The position numbers and the translations under genes were made by a program. Positions 46,285 to 56,900 of a DNA stretch of 64,000 nt are shown here, piece by piece. Positions within the stretch are counted from its first letter, which is position 1. Each line of letters opens with the position of its first letter. Origin of the DNA: Toxorhynchites rutilus septentrionalis (lineage: Eukaryota > Arthropoda > Insecta > Diptera > Culicidae); the NCBI RefSeq assembly GCF_029784135.1, contig NC_073746.1:288096589-288160588 (forward strand). The letters are read 5' to 3'. The notes under the pieces are model-generated. The model saw only the letters and a program-made list of their open reading frames with translations, did not search any database and was not told where the DNA came from.

Positions 46285-46560
46285 ATGATCTAATGTTACA
46301 AGTCAGATATTTTCATTTGATATCCATATTGATGGAGTTTAGAAATAAAAACATATATCGCCATTTTGGATTTTAATTTTCAGTATGTTCTACTAGTAAA
46401 ACTCTTTTCGTCTGATACCCATATAGATGAATTGAAAAAAATGTCGCCATTTTGTCATGGTGTCAATTTGAAATTGCATTTTCATAAATAACTGTGCTCT
46501 ACTAGTCAAGCCCTTTTGTTTGATATCCATATTGATAGGGTTTTTGATAAAATTAAAAAA
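46285..46560 (+). repeat. Three diverged tandem units of about 110 bp
   Basis: Units begin near 46290, 46389 and 46501 and share CTACTAGT, TTTGATA(T/C)CCATAT(T/A)GATG and, in the first two, AT.TCGCCATTTTG. The mariner copy starts directly after the third unit, so the insertion may lie inside the array. Confidence 0.6.
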
Positions 46561-46562
46561 AA

Positions 46563-47596
46563 AATTTCCGCGAGGTGTCGTTGTAAGCGCGTAGTTCTTG
46601 TTGTATTCATTGTATCGAGTCATACTATAGCTTGTTGGAAAGGCGCTATAATATAGTCCTTGACAGTGTTTTATTTGGTTAAGTCGTTCGTGAGTTATAG
46701 TGTCGCAAATATGGAGCAAAATAAAGAGAAAATCCGACATATTTTACAGTACTACTATGACAAAGGCAAAAATGCATCTCAAGCTGCCAATAAAATTTGT
46801 GCAGTATATGGACCCGATACAGTTTCCATTTCCACCGCACAACGATGGTTTCAACGTTTTCGTTCTGGTGTAGAGGTCGTCGAAGATGCGCCACGCTCCG
46901 GAAGGCCTGTCGTCGAAAATTGCGACAAAATCGCTGAATTAGCCGAGAAAAACCGGCATAGTAGCAGCCGTAGCATCGGCCAAGAGCTGGGGATAAGTCA
47001 CCAAACCGTTATTAACCATTTGAAGAAGCTTGGATTCACAAAGAAGCTCGATGTATGGGTGCCACATACGTTGACGCAAAAAAACATCTTTGACCGTATC
47101 GACGCATGTGAATCGCTGCTGAATCGCAACAAAATCGACCCGTTTCTGAAGCGGATGGTGACTGGCGATGAAAAGTGGGTCACTTACGACAACGTGAAGC
47201 GCAAACGGTCGTGGTCGAAGCCCGCTGAAGCGGCTCAGACGGTGGCCAAGCCCTCATTAACGGCCAGGAAGGTTCTGCTGTGTGTTTGGTGGGATTGTCA
47301 AGGAATAATCTATTATGAACTGCTTCCCTATGGCCAAACGCTCAATTCGGACCTGTACTGCCAACAACTGGACCGCTTGAAGGTAGCACTCATGAAGAAG
47401 AGGCCATCTTTGATAAACAGAAGCCGCATTGTCTTCCATCAGGACAACGCCAGGCCACACACCCTTTTGCGCCACACGCCAGAAGCTCCGGGAGCTCGGA
47501 TGGGAAGTTCTTTTGCATCCGAGCGCATATTTGACTTAAAACAGATTATTGTAACTAATTTCATGAACAAATGAAAATTCAAAAAAAATACCGCTA
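46563..47596 (+). mobile_element. Mariner element (MEQNKEK type), copy 2
   Basis: Very similar to the 40746-42737 copy in opposite orientation. It begins within the 5' untranslated region (TTTCCGCGAGGTGTCG); the terminal TTAGGCTGTC is missing. The 3' side ends at ...AAAAAATACC, as in copy 1. It has no TTAA MITE. Confidence 0.85.
46711..47574 (+). pseudogene. Mariner transposase with C-terminal deletion
   Basis: The frame from ATG 46711 is intact through the DNA-binding half, the first catalytic Asp (MVTGDEKWVTYDN) and the second (FHQDNARPH). A one-base gain near 47465 shifts the frame. A deletion at about 47520, between GCATCCG and GCGCATATTTGAC, removes roughly 170 bp that in copy 1 hold the third catalytic Asp and most of the C terminus. 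The original stop in GACTTAA survives at the deletion edge. The product would be inactive. Confidence 0.9.
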
Positions 47597-47642
47597 TCTT
47601 ATCGATTTGGCATGAAATGACTGTTTGACTGTGAGGGAACAC

Positions 47643-48047
47643 TAGGGTGCCAATGAATGTATGGGAAAAAATCGACCTTTAAATTTCAAAACGTTATCAC
47701 ATACAAAATGTTCTTTACCTCGAAAAAAACATCCTTTACAAAATTTCAGCCGAATCGGACTTAAAGAAGAGTGGCGCAAAGCGGTTACAGTTTGATTTTT
47801 TTGAAAAATTACCCAAGTAGGAATGTCGATTTTTGATAAAAAAAAATTTTCGAGATGACAGTAGATCTCGACATTTCATGTAACTTCAAGACATTTATCA
47901 TCAAAAAAAAAAATCGAAAACACCATTTTTATGTAATTTACCCTCTGAAATGCTACAATTTTTCATAGGGTGTTTTTTCGAGGTAGTGAACATTTTGTAT
48001 AGGGTAACTTTTTGAAATTCGAGATGACGATTTTCATTGGCACTCTG
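47643..48047. mobile_element. hAT-type MITE, 405 bp, TAGGGTGCCAATGA ends
   Basis: The left end TAGGGTGCCAATGAATG pairs with the inverse of ...TTCATTGGCACTCTG. The 8-bp duplication GGGAACAC (47635-47642 and 48048-48055) is perfect. An internal GAAAAATTACCCAA block and a run near TTGATAAAAAAAA link it to the repeats at 9800-10720 and 54560-55100. No coding sequence. Confidence 0.88.
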
Positions 48048-48055
48048 GGGAACAC

Positions 48056-48332
48056 ATACCTTCTTGCTTTGTCAATCCTGGCGTTGGCCACCACCTGTCT
48101 CACACTATTTAACCCTTTTTTCTGTTCATGTTTAGCAGCTGGGCAATCGAAACAGTGCTTACATGACGGTCGACAATCACCATTATTTTTTATGTCAGAA
48201 TTACCGGAACGGGACCGAAGAAATCAAATCTGCACGTCATATGACCATAAACTCTATACACATTTACATCCCACAACGCGAAATATCGATCACTACAGCC
48301 ATCTACCGGAAAAATAATTAATTTTTTTCCCC
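48056..48332. other. Possible mariner-type end
   Basis: The segment ends in TTTTTTTCCCCAACCTA, which resembles the mariner right ends at 38086 and the left end at 21708. No transposase is readable, so the link is weak. Confidence 0.3.
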
Positions 48333-50794
48333 AACCTATTTACTCTAACCTACTGATGAAATCATCCATAAGAAACAGTTATCAAACATGACAATTTCTG
48401 TTAAAAAGTGTTGAACCGAACCTTTTCCTTCCGGATTCTCCCACATTGCATCACGGTGGCGGAGCTGATCCTTCGTTCACTGCACCTGATCTTCATCACA
48501 AAACTCGCTGGGTAGAGATGAAAATCCTTCAGGCGATTTCGATAGTTATTTTTCATTGGAAAAACAACCTTCACTTGAGGATGCTTCAGTAGATACGTCC
48601 GAGCGAATGCGTACATCGAAACGTTTGTTGCTATCAATCATCAAAAAGTAATCACTTCACGTGTCGGTTGGATTGTTTTTTTTTTATATACGAGAAACTT
48701 CGCTGCAACCGTCGATACACTGATACTACCTCGCTCGCGTTTCATTGACAACAAAGCTCGATTTTTGTTCGGAGGGGACCATGGAGCCTTCCGTCTCTTT
48801 TTGCTGATATTATATCGAATCTATCAATTGAATTACTGTTATGTCCCGTTGCGGCGGTTTTAAAAAATGAGTTGTGTTGGTCTCAGACTTCAGATTGATT
48901 ATTTGATTTCGAATATTTAAATGTTGAAAATGCAGAACTTTCTTCTTTCATTTTTTCATCTCTTATATACCAGTAAAAACAGTAAGAATTTTGTATTATG
49001 GACGAAGCACAGCCCTGCTTAACCCTCTTCAGCTTGAACAATTTGTAACTATTACGTTACCAGCATCACTGAAGAAGAACCACAATGACAAGCATAAACA
49101 ACAAACAACAGGTCGCCGCCACGTTCCGTCCAGTTGGATTTCTCTTCGCACGGGCCAACGCAACCGCGTCAAGGCCTAGAGGCGTCTCATATCATTTTCA
49201 TTAGTTCGATGTGTTTCGCGGAAAATTGAAGGCTTGGGTGCCCACCACACGGCACATCATCGCCAAGGCCCTATTTTCGTTAACTCGCCACCACGTTCAT
49301 AATTTTCCATCAAGACTAACGAAGCAGTAGCAGAGCAACAGTGGCAGCATTGGAACCATCGCCGTGATGGGAATAGAAACCCCACCGCCGGAAGTGAACG
49401 ACATCCGCTAGCCATAAAACAAGCAACACTTCTCACACGTGCAGCAATGAAGGCGTAAAGTGTAAACACCCTGGCTCGTTTCTAAAATGACATATCCATT
49501 CTCAGCGAAAAAGCCAACCGGGCAAGCGGCGACCAGCTTGAGCTAGCTGCTTCTGGATGCTCGAAATTAGTTTGATGAGTGGCCGAGGTGGGAAATTGGT
49601 GTAAATAAACGAAGATCTATGGCCCGGAGAAACGACAGAAAAGGTCGCTCATCTGCACCGGCCTCAGTTGGCGTTCGTGCCAGGAAACGTTCGTAATTAA
49701 AATCTGTGGCCAGATGACGCAATTACCTCTCGAATCGAGTACTCGTTAGCAGTGAAGTAACTAGTCGTAGCGGCCGCCGTTGCTGTGAGGGAAATACTAA
49801 TTGAAAAATCAATTTCATGCTGGAAAATCAAATTATGGTTTAATTTTGCTACCATCCAACGTATGGGAGGCTTGCTCTGTTTGAGGGATTGCAGACTACT
49901 ATCAAAACCAAAAAAAGTGAAAAAAAAACATCCATCGACCATCACAACTCGCACACTTGCCAATAAATTATGGATCCCAGGAATTCCGAGAAACCATCAT
50001 CGAATGGAAGCGCTTGATGTTCGCCAGAAAGAGGATCGCTCAGCCGCTACGGATTCGTTGAATTCGAACAAAACATTCGCGTGTGTGTTCACGTATCAAC
50101 TGAAGAGGAGATCGGTTCCTACGTTTTGACTTCTTGTTTGATGGAGTACTGCATTCCAGGAACTCGAAGAGAACACACTCATCTCATCGAATTCTAGGGA
50201 TATGTTCTGCAGAAACTTCGGAATGATATTGCACTTCGGTGGAGTTTCCGCTATAATTATTGTGCCAACAAAACCGATCTGAAGGTGCTAGAAATGTGTG
50301 TTATTGTTCATATCCAAAATTTGCGACATGCAAATCAGTACTTGGTTGATATTAGGCTGGTTGGTTGTATATGCTTCGATAGGAAAGTTCATAGACAAAG
50401 AAATGCAGCTTGAATTAAAATCTAAACGCTCCCACCACGATTTGTGTCAACAGTGCATTTAAAATGGTATTTTTCCTAAATAGTTCATCAATTTTCCAAC
50501 AAAGTTGTCAAACATCATCTTTCAATCAGACATCTGGATTTTTAGTTATAATTTTTTCAAGGAAGGCTAATGAGTGTCGTTTGAAGATCTTATAGTTTTT
50601 AAAGTAAGATTTTTCGAAAAAAAAAGTTTAAAAAACTCAAAATTTCAAGTTATTCCTCACACAACATCTATCAGACCTACAACATTTTAGTCAAAGAATG
50701 AATGTTTATGTTTTCATTAGAAAATACTAAGTAATTTGTTAAAAAAAATCATTGAAAAAAAAATTTTTGAAAATCAAAATTCATTTTTCTCGAA
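48333..50794. other. Transposon-poor island
   Basis: No window repeat is found between 48400 and 50400. 49080-49700 is comparatively GC-rich. A minus-strand 68-codon frame (ATG near 48616, stop at 48401) lies about 70 bp downstream of TATATAAAAA (48681-48690), but encodes no recognisable domain. The small candidate exon is listed separately. Confidence 0.35.
49727..49782 (-). CDS. Tentative 56-bp upstream exon, possibly of the same host gene
   Basis: On the minus strand a good acceptor (TTTTCAATTAGTATTTCCCTCACAG) is followed by 56 bases open in one frame and then GAG|GTAATT. The exon would end in phase 0, which fits the phase-0 start of the 8939-9172 exon, giving ...EYSIRE joined to AVKQF. 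Against it, the donor lacks G at +5, the peptide is short and no family motif is visible. Treat it as a hypothesis only. Confidence 0.2.
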
Positions 50795-51760
50795 AACATG
50801 TTTTTTTTTAAATTCTGAAAAAATAAATATGAACAGCCCTTACAATTTCCAACAAGTCACCCATAAATCGGAAGATGGGCACTTTTACAGGGAAACAGTT
50901 TTTCGAACAACAACTTTTTCATGTTTTTCTTTGAAAAATTACTATTAATGTTTAATTCGTAACATTTGTATGTATAAACTAGCTGACCCGGCAAACTTCG
51001 TCTTGCCCAAAATTATTTTTCGTTATCACATCCACGTTTTCTTTCCACTTCCGAACGAAGATCAATTTCGTTAGCTCAAACATCATATGGACTAATAACG
51101 CTTGTCAATATGTAATTGTAGAACATATGCGAATTAAATCTTTCGAACTTTTCCATTTTTTTCAGAGTTTTCCGAAAATTTTTCTCATGTTTGGTTGAAA
51201 TATGGGTATTATTTTTATGGGACCCCCTCCCCATTCCAGAGGAAGGAGGGGTGTCATACCATCTTAGAAACATTTCTCGTACCCAAAAACCCTCACATCC
51301 CAAATTTGGCTCTTTTTGCTTGATTATTTCTCGAGTTATGCAGAAGTTTGTGTTTTATTTGTATGGCAGCCACCCCTTAAAGAGAGGGGAGGAGTATCTA
51401 TTCACCACATAAACATTTCGTGCCCCCTGCCTTCACATGCCAAATTGGGCTCAATTTACTTGATTAGTTTTCGAGTTATACAGAAAATTTGTGTTTAATC
51501 TGTATGGCAGCCCCCCCCCCCCCCCCTTAGAGAGGGGGGAGGAGTGTCTATCCACCATAGAAACATTTTATGCATCCTAAAATCTTCACATGCTAACTTT
51601 GGTTTCGTTTGCTTGACTAATTCCCGAGTAATGCAAACTTTTTCCCTGTAAAAGTACCCATCTTCCGATGTATGGATGACTTGTTGGAAATTGTAAGAGC
51701 TATTCATAGAATTTAAAAAAAAAATATGTTTTTGAGAAAAATGAATTTTAATTTTTAACA
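50795..51760. repeat. Inverted repeat of about 110 bp flanking Helitron copy B
   Basis: 50795-50905 and 51645-51760 are inverted copies: TCTTACAATTTCCAACAAGT, CGGAAGATGGG.ACTTTTACAGGGAAA and a poly-T/ATTCT edge on both sides. The Helitron lies between them. The arms may belong to another fold-back family that was hit by the Helitron. Confidence 0.65.
50979..51645 (-). mobile_element. Helitron-like element, copy B, 5' part lost
   Basis: CTAG at 50979-50982 with T following on the minus strand, preceded by the clearest copy of the terminal hairpin (GGCAAGACGAAGTTTGCC). About three internal tandem units follow, including a run of 16 C within the hairpin of one unit near 51511. The 5' TC end is absent. 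Confidence 0.7.
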
Positions 51761-51973
51761 CTAGAACTACCGACGAATCATATATACCTAGTTCTACCGC
51801 ACCCGTTAAATTGACGGATTTCTGAATAGCACGTTTGTTGTATTTTTTTACTTAGTTTATGTTAATGAAAGAATGTGTTTTGACAAAAACAACATTTAAT
51901 ACATATGAAGTGCTATATATGTTTTTAATTAAACAAATAAACAAAAAGGTTTATATTCACATTTATAGGTCTG
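51761..51973. other. Short AT-rich spacer
   Basis: Nothing recognised between the inverted repeat and Helitron copy C. Confidence 0.35.
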
Positions 51974-52130
51974 CTAGCTGACCCGGCAGCCCAAAAATTG
52001 TTTTTGTTATCAATACCTTCAAACATTCACGTTTTCTTACTAAGCGCAAGTTCATGAGTCTAATAGACCACGTTGAATTTACCTTTTACTAAAAAAATTT
52101 CTAGTACATCTACCGAAACTCATCATTATA

Positions 52131-53304
52131 CAGGGTGTCGACTCAAAATCCGAGAATAAATTCCCTGATATTCCCTGATTTTCCAGTAATTTTTCAAAAA
52201 AAAAAACAGATGTAACATTCTAAAACATTCAATCAGCTTAAGCAATGAATTTATCTTAAACACTAGTTCAGAATGAGTCATTTTCATTCTGATTCGGATC
52301 AATTTCTATCCTTCCAAAGTGAAGTATAGCATTAAAAACTTGTCGTATAGCACAACCATATACTACCAAATGTTTTTATGAAAACATTCGTTTTTGATGA
52401 AAAAGCCCTCTCAACGTTGGGGTTTACACACGAGAGATAGAAGACCATTTTTGGTAAAAAGTTCCGTGAACCTATCATTTCCAGAAATGCTCCAGTCGTT
52501 CAATGGCTAGCAATATTGTTTTAGTGATAAGTCTGCTGGTGCTCCACTGATACCAAGATCCGTCAAATATCAAAATAGTCAATAGACAAAAGCTTCACGA
52601 ATAGTTTTCAAGCCTATTTTTTATCGGAATATATACACTTCATAAAATTTAAAACTAGTGCATTGCATCCCAGACGAAAATTTAAGATTTGTTTGTCGTA
52701 AAATTTTGGCGAGTTTCTCATCAATCCTTTGATGAACCGTATGAATATCAATTCAAAGCTACCCATATTCAAGATTTTTTCTTCTCAATTTTAAAGGTCA
52801 GTTACTGCTCGCGTGATATGACTAATCCACGTTGATACCGTCCACATGAAGAAGTTTGTTTAAATATTTCAATGCTGCTAATTGATTTGATGCCTGAGAA
52901 CGTCCCAAAAACATTGACGTCATGTAACGATTTACCAACTCCTTCTCTTCTTCATCCCAAAATCTGACATTCAAGTTCAACTGCAGCCTCTTTGCAGTTT
53001 TGTTATGATTTAGAAGCATGAATTTATCTAAAGTTTCCGAAGAAGGGAATTGGTTGAAGCTGAACTGCAGATACTGACGGTAAGGACTAACCTAAAGGCA
53101 AAAGCAAACATCATATACTGAAAAACCTACAGAGAGTCTAACTTTCCAAATGGAACTTTTTAATTACTGCAATAATCAAAATTCTAATTGGCGGAATTTC
53201 ATTTTTTCCAGATTGATGACGAAATTCCCTGAGATTCCCTGATTTTCCCTGACATTGTTTGAATTCCCTGATTTTCAAGGTTTTTCAAGGTAGTCAATAC
53301 CCTG
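52131..53304 (-). mobile_element. hAT-like element, 1174 bp, CAGGGTGTCGACTC ends
   Basis: It starts CAGGGTGTCGACTC (52131) and ends ...GTCAATACCCTG (53304), with ATTCCCTGA-type motifs repeated near both ends. A direct TTATA repeat flanks it (52126-52130, 53305-53309), and copy A reads ATCATTATAATATCAG at the same place, an empty site. A 5-bp duplication is short for hAT, so the superfamily is tentative. It holds a transposase fragment and is related to 28440-29264. Confidence 0.7.
52822..53019 (-). pseudogene. hAT-like transposase fragment
   Basis: The readable part is LNLNVRFWDEEEKELVNRYM, then TSMFLGRSQASNQLAALKYL and NKLLHVDGINVD before a stop. RFWD, RY.TS.FLG and VDG.NV are the landmarks of an insect transposase-like family seen also at 28440-28880. 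Both the N- and C-terminal parts are missing here. Confidence 0.5.
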
Positions 53305-53611
53305 TTATAATATAAGATTATTTTCAGACACAATTCTCGTTCAAGATTTTTCAAATACTTGAAAATAACATGTTTCTCCGTTACATGAAATAAATGTTTG
53401 ATACAGAAAATATGATAGAATAAAGACAGACCCCTCCCCTCTTTTACCCTTAGAGAGGGGGGATGAGTGTCCATTCACCATAGAAACGTTTCGTGCCCCC
53501 TAAAATCATCTCATGTCCAACCGGCTCCCTTTGCTTGTATAGTTTTCGAGTTATGCAGAAATTTGTTTTATTTGTATGACAGCCCATCCTAAGAGAGGGG
53601 GAAGAGTATCT

Positions 53612-53895
53612 TCTTCTTCTTCTTTCTTCTTATATGGCACTAACGTTCCTAGAGGAACTCCGCCGTCTCAACGTAGTATTACTTGCGTCATTTTCATTAG
53701 TACTTAGTTGAGATTTCTATGCCAAATAACACGCCATGAATGCATTCTGAGTGGCAAGCTCTAGAATACGCGTGACCACAGTGCAAGTCAGAGGAAATTT
53801 CTTTGAAGAAAAATTTCCCCGACCAGAACGGGAATCGAACCCGAACCCCCGGCATGTTAGGTTTGACGCTAACCACTCGGCCACGGGAGCACACA
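53612..53895 (-). mobile_element. tRNA-derived SINE, copy 4 (best preserved)
   Basis: The minus strand begins with the head GCTCCCGTGGCCGAGTGG (A box) and GGTTCGATTCC (B box), continues through a roughly 200-bp body and ends in GAAGAAGAAG. A 7-bp duplication AGTATCT (53605-53611, 53896-53902) comes from the Helitron unit GAGTATCTAACCACC. The intact pol III boxes suggest it was among the last to insert. It is similar in design to the Feilai-type tRNA-related SINEs of Aedes, but the family name was not verified. Confidence 0.9.
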
Positions 53896-54559
53896 AGTAT
53901 CTAACCACCGTAAAAACATTTATTGCACCCTAAAAACTTCACATGCCAAATTTGGTTTCGTTTGCTTGAATAATTCTCGAGTGATGCAGAAATTTGTGTT
54001 TCATTTGTATGGCAGACCCCCTCTAAGAGAGGGGGAGGTGTATCTAACCACCGTAAAAACATTTATTGTATCCTAAAAGTTCCACATGCTAAATTTGGTT
54101 CCATTTGCTTGAATAATTCTCGATTAATGCGGAAATTTGTGTTTCATGTGTATGGCAGCGCCCTCTCAAAGGGGGTGGAGTGGAGAATCTAACCACCACA
54201 GAAAAATTTATTGCACCCTAGAACCTCAATGTGCCTAATTTGGTTTCATTTGCTTGATTAATTCTCGAATAATGCAGAAATTTATGTTTCATTTGTATGG
54301 CTGCCCCCCCTTAGATAGGGGGGTGGAGAGTCTAACCACCATAGAATCATTTATTGCACCCTAAAACCTGTATATGCTAAATTTCGTTTCATTTGCTAAA
54401 TTAATCCTCGAGTAAGGTGGAAATTTTTGTTTAATTTGTACGGCAGATCACCCCCCCACCCTTAGAGAGGGGGGAGGGGACTCAAACTATCACGAAAACC
54501 TTCCCCGGCCCCAAAAGACTTGAGTTTTGTAGGTATTTTAGCTAAGACGAGTTGGCATG

Positions 54560-55100
54560 AAATTCGTCATACACCATGTTGAAGCTAGATATTCAATGAT
54601 ATTGAAGTCCTAATTTCAAAATATTTTATTTATATATAAAGAAAAACTTTTCGAAGACTTTTTTTCCGTTTTCTAATGCTTTTTTAGACTCGGAGAATAT
54701 TTTTACAACTACTGTAACTTTGCAAATATTACAAGCAAGTTATGTTTGTAATGTATACCCAAAAACTTTGCAAAACTTCACATTGATACGTACAGTCGGG
54801 TTTGTTTCATTTTTCAAATTTTGGAAAAACAAAAATTTCCCGCAGACCTTCGAATTTCCGAGCGGGACTTCCTGCGAAATGTTGATTCCCGCCAAAAAAT
54901 ACCCTGTACAAAATCCCAGTTCCATCTGACTTTATTTACTATTGTCGCAAAGACGTCAAGTTTGAGTTTTTTGAAAACCATGAAATGACCCAAAGGGAGA
55001 GTACATGAAATCAGGGTTTTCAAAAAAAAAATTGTTGATGCCAAATGTTCCGCAAATGTCTTGAATTGAAATGCATTGTCCCTCTGATGAACTTCAATGT
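54560..55100 (+). repeat. Relative of the 9800-10720 repeat, uninterrupted
   Basis: See 9800-10720. This copy lacks the 605-bp insertion and provides the empty site near 54933-54945. Confidence 0.55.
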
Positions 55101-56223
55101 TCAAATATCAAAACAGGTATAATTAAAATTTATGATATCCATATTAACTTATTTGAAAGAACCATTTTCTCTGAAGACGACATAATCACAATTTGATCAT
55201 CGGATAGCTTCACAATTCTTTTTGAAAATAGATATTTTAGGGGGAAATGAGCTGAAGTTTACCTTACTTTTTATTTCAAACTTGTTAGAAATCAATTGCA
55301 TTTGTTAAGAATAAAACCTGATTGTTTCGTATGAAATTAAGCCTTTCTCGATATGTCGACATTAAAATTCTTCATAATTTAGAACTTTTGAGCCGACTGA
55401 TTTTCGTTCATTTCGGAGTTTTCTAGAATTATATCCAAACTAGACCTCGAATGTCTGCTTTCAGACCAAAATTACATTCAAGCAAGAGCAAGAAAGACCC
55501 CACTAAACGAACAGGCATTTGAATTCCGCTGAAGTAGCAGTAGCACTGCTCGGAAATGCAGAGGTAGCATTTGTCAAGATGTGCCCCGTGTGTTGTTCAT
55601 GATGATTGTACTCGCTCAGCCGAAAGTTTTACCACAGCACAGCCTGACGAGGTCATGGAGACACACCGCTGTATTGGTGCTGATCTCATGATGCTGTAAT
55701 CATTCACATAGGTGACGATGACTAACGTGAGTCGGCACCGGAATTGATGAGTAACCTGCAGCAGCAAACAGGAGCCAGGTTGCGCGTATGAAAGACTGCC
55801 TTCGCTTGGACACGGACTGGAAGACTTTGAGAGGCTTTATGTGACTAATTCACGTAACTGGGAAGAATCAGCGGACGCAATATAGAATCAACATTCAGAA
55901 TATCAACATTTTGGTTGTTTAACGTATCGTGTGCACGACACCTAATCAAAATTAGTGCGTTGCCCCTCTGGTATGAGAGTATGAATGAGAATTTTACACA
56001 AACATCTTCAACACACGACATGGTTACGTAAATAACGGATTTCACGCGAACTCGACAGTCTGAATTCATTGAAACTTCGTGTCTATGAAGCTATTAGCTA
56101 ATTGAGCATTTTTGAGCACTTCATTTTTCCATAATTAGTCTAGACTGTTTCCTAGGACGGGCAAAACATTGTTGTACTTTTCCTACACAACGAAAAAACT
56201 CAAAAATTGTAACTCCTACAAAA
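55101..56223. other. Segment without recognised features
   Basis: No repeat or domain was recognised. 55500-55860 is less AT-rich than its surroundings. The minus frame at 55845-56069 has no domain. Confidence 0.35.
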
Positions 56224-56900
56224 ATGTGCCCGTTAACAATAGAAAAAAAAGGTTTCTGGGAGTTACACCAACTGAACGAAACGATGCGCGTTTGTGAGTC
56301 ATGTGTATCAAAAAAAAATCAGCGTAAGTATGGATACGAAGTAACACAAGGGGTTGATGATCCGAAATCATCAACAAATGATGATTTGCAACTATCGACA
56401 AGTTGTCAAGAGATTGATGACGTCCTATATTCCTGGGTTTTGCCAGCGATTATGGAAAACGCCATTAAAACTCCACAAGTGTTTCACATATGTCAGTGGA
56501 ACTCAAAGAACCAATTAGGCACCCTAAAAAATATTTAGAACAAAAAATACAATAATTTTTTCGCCTTAAAGTTACAATAAAATAACCGTTGGGAGATATT
56601 ACGAACTATTTACTCTGTTTAGTATAACCGAAACATAGCATGTGTGTGACTATGATTTAAAAGAAAATGATAGCATACGGCGTTTTTCAAGGCATAGTAT
56701 TTTTTCAAATAGAAACAAAACACAAATAAATGGTGTTAATTGCCATGTAAGGCTTGAAACATTTAGAATTCGGAATCACAAAACCAGTTGTATCTCGGGA
56801 TTGGCTAAAGGTACAAAAAATGTGTTTATATCTTAATTCAGATAATTAATTATTCTTTGTCAGAAAAAAAATATTGAAAAAAATATTCCGTTACAGTTTT
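56224..56900 (+). pseudogene. Pogo-like transposase relic and adjoining element sequence
   Basis: The frame at 56224-56538 ends in EIDDVLYSWVLPAIMENAIK, which resembles the CENP-B/pogo-type second helix-turn-helix motif (a D-D-x-L-Y-x-W-F-like core followed by a loop rich in small residues). The 3' neighbour (56752-56900: ATTTAGAATTCGGAATCACA and following) matches the interior of the CAGGTAAACTTCG MITE at 14215-14350. That shared stretch supports a pogo-type parent for the MITE. No DDE catalytic segment or terminal repeat is left. Confidence 0.45.

Larger units (their letters stand above)
51974..54519 (-). mobile_element. Helitron-like element, copy C, split by a hAT-like element and a SINE
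   Basis: The 3' part with CTAG is at 51974. The same leading sequence as copy A (TATCAATACC.TCAAACATTCACG) follows. After removing 52131-53304 and 53612-53895 the sequence is continuous with copy A. About six tandem units follow, to the conserved CCTTCCCCGGCCCCAAAA block, then the 5' end is lost near 54519. Confidence 0.75.

Noticed and set aside
48401..48690. Small gene with TATA box on the minus strand
   Set aside because: TATATAAAAA and a 68-codon frame are present, but there is no initiator at the usual distance and no recognisable protein feature.
53820..53893. tRNA gene on the minus strand
   Set aside because: A and B boxes are present, but there is no matching acceptor stem or clear anticodon arm, and the sequence continues into the same body and tail in four copies, so it is a SINE head.
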